Assembly: GCF_019649055.1 (NCBI RefSeq)
Contig: NW_026570251.1
Location: forward strand, 1,227,524 to 1,291,523
Source: Paramacrobiotus metropolitanus
Taxonomy: Eukaryota > Tardigrada > Eutardigrada > Parachela > Macrobiotidae
Length of the DNA stretch: 64,000 bases
Reading direction: 5' to 3'
Shown piece by piece: positions 1 to 9,787 of this stretch. The notes beneath the pieces are model-generated. The model was not told the origin of the DNA and made no database searches. It saw only the letters and a program-made list of their open reading frames with translations. Position 1 is the first letter of the stretch. Each line of letters begins with the position of its first letter. Position numbers and translations under genes: made by a program.

Positions 1-1383
1 GAAAGGGAGAACTGTACGCTCGTAAAAAGCTGGTTTTGCGTACATAGTTTTCGGGAATTTAATTATGACATTCGCCCCATTTGTAAGCAAGTTTTCAAAG
101 GTTATCAATTTTTCGAAGAGCGGGCCGCTCATTTTCCCCGTTTTATCTTGGGTGTCGAACATACGTAATTAATCGTCTTAAACCATTCGTTTCGTTCCTG
201 ACAACAACGTCCGTGGAACTGCACCGAATTTCGAAATTTCCCTTGCATGGCGTGAACGGGTTCTCCATGTACTAGCGTTGCTTCTCCGGTCTACGAAAAC
301 TTGATTGCTCAGTTTTCCCTGGTCTTGGACAGCTTTCAGAGCTTTTTCGTAGAAGATAGAACGGCTCCAGCTGAATGTCGTTGAGCAGCGACGAAAATCG
401 TACAGTAACTTCAGCAACATTACGTTAATACAGCATGGGCAGCTGGTTAAAGTGATATTTTGAGAGCCGCTGAAAGGTCACTGTTTAATTGTATACTCGC
501 ATTAAAGTCTTCGGAATCCACTTTGTGGGAAAACACAAAAGTGCAATGAGCCGTACAGTGCCTGTACAAAGCCCATAAAGTACCAAAACGTGCATACTTC
601 CTGCAAATTCAGAGATCGCGAGTGTTGCACAGCCTGCACTCTGAGTTCACCTTTTTAAAAAAATAAAATAAAACAATCTGACTTTAATAACCAAAAAGCT
701 TAAACTGTGAGGACTGGCGGCGCTAGTCAGTCATTAAACTGCACTACAAAAGGCAGATCATGATACGCGTTGGCTAGACCGTTGGGAAAAGGCAACCTGA
801 TTCGACCTGATCAGTTTTTGGGTGAGTAGTAAAGTTCTTGACTTGGAGGAGGGAAGGATTTCCGGTGATGTAATTCATAGACAGGGGATACGTTCGGCAT
901 ATTTTTTTATAAATGAAATGAGCTGCTTCGCATTTAGCAGTCAGTGTATGCGCTGATGTATTTCTGGTCGTCTGAGTTTCTGCTTAATACTTGTTAATGA
1001 CCACACGTATCTAATTATTTGTATTGTGTAAAGGTTTCCGTTTCCGGCAGGAGATTGAAAATCAGTGCTGATATTCATCCCCTTGCCGTTATCGGAAATC
1101 GACACATACTGTACATACGATTAGGATTAATGTGCTGCTTTTTTATTAATGTAATTACAATATCGCGCAGACATGGACTAATTTATGGTGAACGTTGCAT
1201 TAGTTTTGGTCTGGGCAAAACGTGCTATGCGCACATGAAAGGGGTTTAATATTGATATTGTTACGAAATCGAAATATCCGACAATTTTTCACCTATGCAA
1301 ATTACACATATAATACGAGTATCTGACCAACATCTCCGCTACTGTGTACAGAGGTATGTAGAGGTATCTTTATCTCTATATTC
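1..1383. other. unassigned flank, no recognised gene
   Basis: I recognise no gene here. The longest open stretch is an 80-codon minus-strand frame at 178-420 (Arg/Ser-rich, no known motif). It could be a lone exon, but no splice sites convinced me. One AAAGGTCA octamer lies at 473-480. Base composition is ordinary, with short A/T runs. Confidence 0.5.
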
Positions 1384-1429
1384 ATACAAGGTAGCCTCGC
1401 GCATTCGCGCTCGGCACTTAAGTACTGGA
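1384..1429 (+). repeat. left terminal inverted repeat of foldback element
   Basis: Starts ATACAAGGTAGCCTCGCGC and ends CTTAAGTACTGGA. The reverse complement occurs at 3747-3792 with a single mismatch. Confidence 0.85.
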
Positions 1430-1584
1430 AAATATGAATATTTTCAAATGAGTTATACACAGGAAATTGTAAAAAATTTTGATAATTGGGAAGGTATGGA
1501 AAATGTGATTTATTTAAGACTAAGATTGATCGTATATACGATTGACGTACGTATTCTTAAGACGTAATAACGTTCTAAGGTTTA

Positions 1585-2140
1585 ATTTTTTTCGTTCGGT
1601 TCTTACGTTCTGACCTTCTAACGTTTTAAAGTTCTGACGTTCTGAATTTCCGACGTTCTGACGTTTTTAATTTTCACGTTCCGACTTCCTGACCTTCTGA
1701 AGGTCTAACGTTCTGATATTCTGACGTTCTAACGTTCTGATATTCTGACGTTCTGTTTTTGGACGTTTTAATTTTTCACGTTCTGACTTTTGACCTTCTG
1801 ACGTTCTAACGTTCTAATATTCGGACGTTGTAACGTTCTGATATTCTGACATTCTGAATTTCTGACGTTCTGACGTTTTTAATTTTTCGTTCTGACTTTC
1901 TGACCTTCTGACGTTCTAACGTTCTGATATTCTGACGTTCTAACGTTCTGACATTCTGACGTTCTAACGTTCTGACATTTTGAATTTCTGACGTTCTGAC
2001 GTTTTTAATTTTCACGTTCTGACATTCTGACCTTCTGACGTTCTAACGTGTGCCGTTCTAAATTTCTGACGTTTTTGATTTTCACGTTCGGATTACCTGA
2101 CGTTCTGTTTTTGACGTTCTGACTTCTGATGTTTTTACGT
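1585..2140. repeat. GAACGT-type minisatellite, left arm
   Basis: Tandem, imperfect units of TTCTGACGTTCTAACG and TTCTGACATTCTGA types fill about 550 bp. The open minus-strand frame across it (1806-2015, an Arg-Thr-Ser-Glu repeat peptide) follows from the repeat and is not taken as a gene. Confidence 0.85.
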
Positions 2141-2261
2141 TGTGTCGTATAGATACTGTATAAGCGACATACTGGGCGATGTACCTTTATGGACGTTTGG
2201 GTACTAATTTATTGCTCACATACCTCGTAACAATTATTTATACTAAAAGGAAGTATTAATA

Positions 2262-3260
2262 TGTATCCGCTATAGTCTCCGTGGTTACAGTCATCATGTT
2301 AAGTACGAGTACTTACTTTGTGTTGCTGTGCAGACTGCAGTAGTGAATACTTCTTCGAGTGCTCTTTACGTTTCCTATACTTAAGACCTGGTGGAACCAT
2401 CTTCTGACCACTGGTTAATTAAAAAAACAAAATCTATTGGCACACCTATGGAAAATATGGAATTTTTTTAAGACCAAGCTGGACTAAAACTGACCACGCG
2501 TTGACGAGTCTATAAAAACGGCGCATAAATACGTTTTGGTCGGTAAGATTGTATGAATATAAAAGACAATCTTACCGTTCAAAAGGTATTTTTCCTGGGT
2601 TTTTATGGATAAATCGACGCGTGGTCAGTTTAAGTCAAGCTTAGTCCTGAAAAATTCCTAATTTTCCATAAGTGTGCCTTCTGAATTTTGATTTTGTTTT
2701 GAAAACGTTGGTCAGAAGAAATTTTGACAGGTTCTTAAGTATAGAAAATGGAGTACTTAATATTATAATGACGTTCTTTAGATACTTACTGGTACAGTGA
2801 TAGTGAGGTACTACAGTGCATTCTTACGGCCTACGGGTAAAACAAATTGTTGCCACGGAGGCAGCAATTAGTGCAGTAATGTAGAGAAAAATCGAAATAG
2901 CACGGACCATTTAATGAAAAAGGTGAAAAAATAGCCAGTGGTCACAGGTTCCAGAAAAAATCGTGGGGAGGTCAAATATCAGTTTCCGTCCAAGAGGGTT
3001 TTACCGAGCGCGGAGCGCGAGGCATACCTTGTATTCATACAAGCTTACCGACCAAAGCTTATTTATGCGCCGTTTTTAACTCCTCGATAACTCGTGGTCA
3101 GTTTAAGTCCAGCTTGGTCTTAAAAAATTCCATATTTTCCATAGGTGTGCCAATAGATTTTTGTTTGTTTTTAATAACCAGTGGTCAGAAGATGGTTTCA
3201 CCAGGTTTTAAGTATAGGAAACGTAAAGAGCACTCGAAAAAGTATTCACTTCACAGCAAT
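2262..3260. repeat. inner inverted repeats of foldback element
   Basis: The block 2270-2545 reappears inverted at 3055-3255; shared landmarks are TGACCA...GGTGTGCC and the TTAAGTATAG/CTATACTTAA motif. A third, more diverged copy in the right-hand orientation lies at 2600-2790. The sequence CGAGCGCGGAGCGCGAGG at about 3007-3025 resembles the outer TIR, so one element may have inserted into another. Confidence 0.6.
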
Positions 3261-3379
3261 AAAAATTGCTTTAAAACATAATGTCTGTAACCACGGAGAC
3301 TATAGCGGATGCATAAATACTTGCTCTTTAGGTAAAATATGTATGTTATTACGTCATGCAAAAAGTCCATACGTACTTC

Positions 3380-3710
3380 AGAGCGTCAAAACGTCAGAAA
3401 TTCAAAACGTACGAACGTCAGAACGTAACACCGTCAGAACGTTAGAACGTCATAAAGTAAGAACATCAGAACGTTAGAACGTTAGAACGTCATAAAGTCA
3501 TAAAGTAAGAACATCAGAACGTTAGAACGTCATAAAGTAAGAAGATCAGAACGTAAGAACGTCAGAAAGTAACACCGTCAGAACGCCAGAACGGTAGAAC
3601 GTCAGAACGTCATAAAGTAAGAACATCAGAACGTTAGAACGTCAGAACGTCATAAAGTCATAAAGTAAGAACATCAGAACGTCAGAAATTCCGAACGTCA
3701 GCCTTCATAT
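3380..3710. repeat. GAACGT-type minisatellite, right arm
   Basis: Units such as GAACGTCAGAACGTTAGAAC and GTCATAAAGTAAGAACATCA are repeated in tandem. The array is the complement of the array at 1585-2140. Confidence 0.85.
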
Positions 3711-3746
3711 ATTTATAATAACCTTTCCAAAACAAAGCCAATACTA

Positions 3747-3792
3747 TCCAGTACTTAAGTGCCGAGCGCGGATGCGCGAGGCTACCTTGTAT
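3747..3792 (-). repeat. right terminal inverted repeat of foldback element
   Basis: Reverse complement of 1384-1429 with one difference (GGATG versus the complement of CATTC). Confidence 0.85.
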
Positions 3793-3860
3793 TACTTTAG
3801 TGCTTAAGATTGTATACTCGATAAACAGTTGTCCCAGTACTTTTATTTACAGTATGCATT

Positions 3861-4232
3861 TGTTACATAATTTATGGCAGAGCGAAATAAACGGAAAAGG
3901 TCACGGCGGTGTAAGACCGGCCGGTTTCGTAGTCTAATATGTGGTGTTTACGGAAATATGCATAAACGGCAACGAACGAGACGGCAATTGCGAGTCAGGA
4001 ATTGTTATTGAAGGAAATTAGGCTGCACGGCTGTGACTGTCCCAGAAAAGCGCAAAAACATCGGTATAAAAGAGCACCAAGTGGAACGGTATATCAGATA
4101 ACGGCATGTACGGGCATATCGCCCTTAACAATCAGAAAGCGTATTTCATGAGAATCGGCACATACTAAGTGATTCAGGCATTGGGCAAGGGAAAAGTAGC
4201 GAGCCGAGCATCAGGACAAAGTACATGTAACA
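3861..4232 (-). repeat. 3' LTR of the 14-kb provirus
   Basis: 372 bp, identical by eye to 17520-17891. It begins and ends with the inverted hexamers TGTTAC/GTAACA. On the plus strand, antisense to gag-pol, it contains AATAAA at 3886-3891 and TATAAAAG at 4065-4072. I saw no equally good TATA box on the sense strand. An AAAGGTCA octamer lies at 3896-3903. Confidence 0.93.
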
Positions 4233-4239
4233 CTTCTCC
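4233..4239 (-). promoter_or_regulatory. candidate polypurine tract
   Basis: Read on the minus strand, GGAGAAG lies directly before the 3' LTR, where the primer for plus-strand DNA synthesis is expected. It is short, so the call rests mainly on position. Confidence 0.5.
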
Positions 4240-5700
4240 ATGAAAAAGGACTGTCCGCAGTCCATAACTAATATAAGAAAAGCAGAAAAGCCAGTCAACC
4301 AGCAGTACAATAAAGCAGCTGTTTTTGCATTTTAAAATTTTCGAAACACATTCATGAAATAGCAAATAATAATATGCAAGTAATAGTTATACTTTATACG
4401 GTTAGAAGAAATACAGGTAATATAGCGGAATAATCTGAATTTTATTTTTTGGAACGCTTTTAGGGAAAACCGGATTGAACCGAATTTTCATTTTATAAAT
4501 GTTTTGGATTTTAAATTCTCTGACTCATTTTATAATAAATGCGGTTCAGTCGATGATATCTTTCGGTCGCTCTTGAACTTGAACTTTGATCAGCGGTTAA
4601 CCGTACACCAAAACCACAACACCACACCGTATTTACGCAAATAAACAGACATTTCATTTCCTGAGGCAAAATCGACACAGTACAATTTATAAATATTAAG
4701 TCGCTGGTTTCAAACATTATTCATTCGCTTGTCTAAACACACGCCTCTTTTTCCCTTTTTTTTTTAATGCAGCTTTAGTGCATTCAGTCTACGATGCTAA
4801 ACTCGTGTCTGGCTGGTAAAAATTTTTTTTCGTCTGCTGCAGTCGAGTCGCGCGTGTGCGATCTCGTACGAAATTTTGTTCTGTTTTTTTTTCTCAGCAA
4901 TTTTCAATGCTGTTGCTTACGGGTTTTGGTCAGAGGCATTACAGCAAAAAATTTTTTTTTGCTGTTGCGGACAAGTTTTCTGCAGAGATTTCACAGCAGA
5001 TGGTATTGCTGTTTCAGACAGGTTTTTGTACATCGATTCTAGACTGCGTTAGTTGAGGTAATTTCGAAGCATGTGAGCGATTCTTCATTCGCGTAGACAC
5101 TGTGCAAACAAACTGCTGCACCAGCTTATCCGTTAACTATATTTTTTTAAAATTCCAATATCTAATTTTGCCCCAGAAAATTTCGATCTCAGTCTATTCA
5201 CACAAACACCATGCGCTACCCATGGTTGTAATGCAGGTCGTTTAATCTGATCACGCACTGTTCGTTGTGAGGCGGTAATGACTGATAAAAATCGGCGACC
5301 TAAAGCTTCAGGTAGCGAACCGTATATAACTGGGTTCGCTGGAGCGAACCTTAAAATTACTGGGTTCCCGGGGATAGAAACGGGTTTATCTCCAAGAACT
5401 TTTTTTTTTGAAATTCAAACGAAAATTTGACAATTCTCGAAGGAAATTTCCTGACCAATATTTTTGATAAATTTTCCACAAAAAATAAAGCGATGCTTTT
5501 TACTGAAAAATTTAAGTAAAACCTGACCATGTTAAATTTGACGAAATACAAGCGAGAACCTGACTTGATTTGAATTGTTTTTGCAAAATATAAAAAAACA
5601 AAAATCGCATAAAATACAATATTTTTGAAATTTTGCAATAGAAATTTTTTTTAAGAAATTTTAATTAATTTGCTGGCTGACTTTACATGAGCGGGAAAAT
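4240..5700. other. 3' part of provirus, no recognised gene
   Basis: About 1.45 kb between the env-like gene and the 3' LTR. It is A/T-rich, with long T runs near 4895, 4955 and 5400. Minus-strand frames at 4174-4365, 4511-4717 and 5357-5638 are open, but their composition is low-complexity Phe/Lys/Ile and shows no domain. I see nothing else in it. Confidence 0.45.
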
Positions 5701-5710
5701 AAGGCTAATG

Positions 5711-7825
5711 CTAAGCGGTTATACGCTGCTCACGGTCGGTGGAGTTCCGTACCGAACCGGTGCCAACTTCCGGCGCTGTTCCATCAACGCATTCCCAAAG
5801 GTCACCGTCGGTTCCATCCGTGTTCCGACCGTGTGCTCCGGGAGGAGTCCTGGCGCCGATTGTTGATCCATCCGAGTCCTCAGCGGTCGTACGCGCATTG
5901 GCGTAGACGGGATCCTGTCGGACGGTGTCCGAAGGACGGTAACGCGGCGTCATGGGAATATCCACCGTCCGTGTGGGTACGTCCCGGGACGGGTTCCGAT
6001 TGGGGTTTCCGTAGCGGTCGCAGTGACCGCAATCGTTCCCTGCCGTCGAGGCTGAAAATCATACTGCCGGCGCGAACGCGGGCGGCAACAATCTAGAAGA
6101 CAGCTGAGAACGCGATTACCGTTCGGTAATACCGAACGCAAAATACCACAGCAATGAAAACGGTTATCGAAGTAAGCGAAATATTTAAGAGACTATGCCA
6201 TGTCATGGACTTCATTGTACTTTGAACATATTTTGGAGTAATTATGGTACTCAAATTTGAAATACCGGTCTCCAACATCAGGCCGGATAACTCGGCTGTT
6301 AAGTCGAGAAACCGAAAAGGATCCATTGACAAGGAGTCACCGAGAGTGTCTTCCAAGTTATCCGTCAGGAATTTGACAGTATAATGCCAATGTGCAAGCG
6401 TTTTATGGAACGTAGGGTTTACAGGAGTCCAGGCACCGTCTTGGTAGCGGTAGAGAGTTCCGTGTATAATTACCACGGAGTGCCGATGGAGGCAAACTGA
6501 GTGCCTTTTGAGGGTTTCGCCGTCGAGGGCGATCGTGTATCCGCGATCGTCGTTTTCGGCCGCGATGTACGGATCTGGTCCGCATGTAGAGTACTTGACT
6601 CCGATGGTAACATTGACTTCCGTGCACTGGTAGATAGTCCCCGAATCTCCAAGAACTACGGCAGCCTGACATTTGGGAAAACCTAGTTTGCCTCCGACGA
6701 CCACAGGGAAAACTGGCTAAGTAGAATCAGACTTTCCATTTCCGTTCTGTCGGCCTGGCATTGCAACTTGTGCAGATGATTGAGGATTTTCATTTCTTGA
6801 AACGCGAAGAAATCCTCAACGTACTGAAGGTGGGACGATAGTAAGGTGGTAATTTCTGCCGAAAGATTTGCATTCAACCGACTTTGGATGCCAACAGGGG
6901 GACGAGCCGGAGGGCGGATTCTCTCAGTGACGTTAGGACGATACCAAGCGTGGTAAAATTTTATGCGAAGTGTCGGATGGGAGCGGACGTAATGAACAGA
7001 TGCGCCTTCATCGCATGTTCGTTCCATTTTTTCTTCAACCGTAAAGCTGAGTTGATGGAGATGGTCACGAATGTGGATCTCTCCTGATTTTAATTGGAAC
7101 AACTGCCCCTCGCTGTCAAGAACCGTGTTAGCACGACACTTCGTATGGTTTTTGTCGGTAGTCCACACGTAAGTTACGTGTGGATGGACACTGGACTCGG
7201 AGAGAATAGACGAAGAAATTTCGCCAGTGGCGGACAGTACTGGACAGTCGTCACACGTGGTTTCGAGGGTCACGTTCTCTAAGAGACAGGTAATGACGTC
7301 AGCCCGGCGGTATTGGTTCCACCGGCGGTATTGGTTCCACCGGCGGTCAACCACAGGTATTGCGTCGTATACCCAAGCACGTCCACTTTTGGTCATGGCG
7401 TTTCCACTGCATGTCTTTGTTCTGACCATGTCACGGCACTGATCAGCGGTTACCGGGAGTGCGACCTCAAAATTCTGGCTGTTATAGCCGCCGAAGAAAA
7501 AACCTTCTTGTATCGTGGTTTTCATAACCATCCGACAAGCGGAGCCGGAGAAAACTCGAGTAATGTTCTTATAGTCGAGAAGATAGTACTTCACGTCATG
7601 AGTTTCTCTGATGGGGCCGTCTAACTGCTCGCACCGGATTCGCGCAGAAAGGTCAGCGATTCCCACGTATTTACTCCGTGAGCAGTCGCATAGCGTAGTG
7701 TTCAGTCCGTACGTACCCGACAGGGTACAGAGTAAAAAAGAGAAAGTGTCACGAAGCTGGGTAGACCAGCGCGCATACGCTTCGCCGGAACCGGAGGCGG
7801 CGGTGCTTCGTTTTCTGGACCTGAG
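5711..7825 (-). pseudogene. env: env-like membrane glycoprotein, frame-broken
   Basis: Large open pieces lie in three frames: 6683-7666 (327 codons), 6093-6704 (203 codons) and 5711-5965 (84 codons). Upstream of 7666 a different frame encodes a hydrophobic, signal-peptide-like stretch (about 7700-7765). Features visible are many NxS/T sites, at least a dozen cysteines, a membrane segment near residues 171-193 of the second piece (core SITVFIAVVFCVRYY), and a hydrophilic tail in the third frame. I saw no RxxR furin site or baculovirus F-type fusion motif. The Cys spacing and the segment beginning CGPDPY resemble glycoproteins of chuviruses and related endogenous copies as I recall them; this is inference. 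An 18-bp in-frame tandem duplication lies at 7305-7340. It lies downstream of integrase, as in errantiviruses. At least three frame breaks prevent a continuous product as read. Confidence 0.65.
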
Positions 7826-7879
7826 TCATCGCTCGTAAACTTTCGCGATTTCCTGGTTTAGCCGGAGCATAGACGGGGT

Positions 7880-8250
7880 TGTGAACGGTCAGTCCTTTCT
7901 CTGTGGTTCCTCGTCCAAATTCACCGTTACGGTTGATTCCGCGTCGGAATCAGAATATGCTTCCAGAGGAGGTGGACTGTCAGAGTCCTTCCTCGCATTA
8001 GAAGCGTTTTCCGTCATCGGGAACAAATACGCGCAATGAGGACATATGTCGCTAACAGCGCATTGACCTCATGGTATCTGTGACCATAAATACATTCCTC
8101 ATCGGAGGAATACTTTCGGCCAAAATGACTTCTGCAGTACAAACACACACCTTGTGTCGATAAGCTGAAGAAAGGCACCGAGTGCACAAGAATACGGGAA
8201 TACCTTTGCGGTAAAGAACGCGGCCGTCCGTCATTTTATTACAGGAGCCG
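7880..8250 (-). other. broken coding-like stretch, Cys/His-rich
   Basis: Minus-strand frames here switch several times but look protein-like. One stretch carries CLYC, then C-x4-H-x2-H, and then CPHC in the next frame, which together resemble a zinc-binding module. It is followed by an acidic, Ser/Asp/Pro-rich segment starting MTENASN (from about 8018). Close to 7880 a segment HNPVYAPAK resembles QDPVYANAR in the env tail at about 5890. This may be a decayed piece of a duplicated env tail or the end of the upstream ORF. No function assigned. Confidence 0.35.
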
Positions 8251-8398
8251 TTATTTTTCGGGTATTACAGAGGCGATGGTTAAAACGTCAGTTGTGCGAG
8301 AAAACACTACTGTTCCATTCTCTCGATTCTTATTGTGCAGTTCAGAATCTGCACTTATCCCTAGCCCCCGTAAGGCGTTATTAGTGAAACAATCGCAA

Positions 8399-9611
8399 TC
8401 AAAGTCGCGTCCGTGTCATGATAGGCGACATGACAGGAATGTTCTCTCGTCGAGGTTGGGAAAAGGCCGATAGTGACTGCACTATGAAATGGCAGAAAGG
8501 CATAAGCGCCTTAAAGGCCATCGCTCTGGATTTCGGGTCCGCGGGGACCATCGCCATAAACTGGAAACAGAGTGGGTGATCCTGCAGCTTTCGGATATAC
8601 GTTTCGCAGGTGTCAAAAGAATACCCCGTTCTGTTCAGAAATCCATAACCAAAGTTATTAGCAATGATCCTAGACTCAGGAGACTTGTTTTGGCATACCG
8701 GAGAACTACGCAAATTCGATCGCTTAGATCGGCAAAAATATCTTCCTCGATACGAAGTATGAGTGCGCATAATCCTGAGAAATTTTATTGTTAAAATCTC
8801 GTTGATATCGAGCATACGAGATTGGCCTCGTGGATAACCTTGCCTTTGCATGGCCTGGGATTTACAGTGTACAACCCTTTGCGTTTCGGGAACGGTGTCC
8901 CGCGTGGCAAGTCTTAACAGTACTGTCATCGGGATGATGAAAGTCCGTCAAAATATCTCGTGGTTTGCGACCTTATAAAAACATCCCCAGCAATAGAAGA
9001 CAGGTATGAGTTTAGGAGGAAGGTACACACCAAAACGCTGAGCACGATTTTCACACTGTACGGTCGGTGCGCTAAGCTCGGCGTAATTAACAGTTGTGGC
9101 AGTACACCTGCCAACTTCGTTATTGCACTGGAAGATTAGGGAGGGCTTGTCTGGATCCAAGTGAGTTGACGAGCAAATGCACATGAAAGGTGCGGGGAAC
9201 CCGCGCTTCAGGCCATAGTTCCCTACAGCTAATTTCGCAAGGTACAACGACGGAAAGAAAGGTTTTAATGGCAGGTCTGTGGGAATTTCTGCAAGCGCAC
9301 TCAAATACGAGGTAAACTCAGCCAGATTCAGGTCTTCAAGTAAAGTACTGTTGACCGTCTGAATACTACCAATCTCATCGGGATCAAGAAAAGGTTCAAC
9401 GTACTGTCTGAGGATCTGTGGCTGAATGAACGAGACTGTGCGCACACTCGGCACACGCGAAATTACTGTCGTAATAACATTATTGTTATTTGCAAAGACG
9501 TCATCCTGCATACGATCACTGACTGTACGGAAATGATCCACAACATAATGGTTACCAAGGTTCGTAGGATTTATACCCGTATATCTACACAGTGACATCC
9601 GACGGCCGCTG
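8399..9611 (-). pseudogene. unidentified ORF3 of the provirus
   Basis: Two same-frame pieces, 8948-9598 (216 codons) and 8399-8929 (176 codons), are separated by one in-frame TGA after HEIF. Just upstream the minus strand reads TTTTGTTGTAG|GGCGTTG, a good 3' splice site at about 9611/9612, so this frame may be reached by splicing, as env is in errantiviruses. The first piece holds CICSS, FQCNNEV and QCENRA cysteines and no signal peptide. The second is basic in its first half and has several Cys later. I do not recognise the family. It sits between integrase and the env-like gene, a position normally empty in gypsy elements. Alternatives are the first part of a two-part envelope gene or a captured host gene. 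Confidence 0.5.
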
Positions 9612-9787
9612 GGATCAACGCCCTACAACAAAAGAGAGAGAAAATTAATTTAAAGAAATTAAACGGATAAAAGTTATCATAAGAAATGAACTGTTGTTTT
9701 TTTAAGATTTTTTTTTGGTAATAAAAATATACTTATTTTATATGATTTTAACCGATAATACATGAAACATTAAAATACTAATAATAT

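Larger units (their letters stand above)
1384..3792. mobile_element. foldback-like element with minisatellite arms
   Basis: The segment is bounded by 46-bp terminal inverted repeats (1384-1429 and 3747-3792) that match at 45 of 46 positions. Inside each terminus is a minisatellite built from GAACGT-type units. It reads as TTCTGACGTTCTAACG on the plus strand at the left and as its complement at the right, so the two arrays are also inverted. Further inward, 2270-2545 is repeated inverted at 3055-3255, with a partial extra copy at 2600-2790. A TIR-like stretch recurs at 3005-3043, suggesting a nested or rearranged copy. Long inverted repeats made of tandem repeats are the hallmark of Foldback-type elements of flies. 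No transposase is seen inside, so it would be non-autonomous. I could not define a clean target-site duplication. Confidence 0.7.

Noticed and set aside
1806-2015. Open frame encoding an Arg-Thr-Ser-Glu repeat peptide
   Set aside because: It follows from the minisatellite unit; the same peptide arises at 3400-3477 from the inverted array.
4794-5056. Overlapping plus-strand frames rich in Phe/Ser
   Set aside because: Caused by poly-T-rich sequence in the 3' part of the provirus; antisense to the element and without domains.
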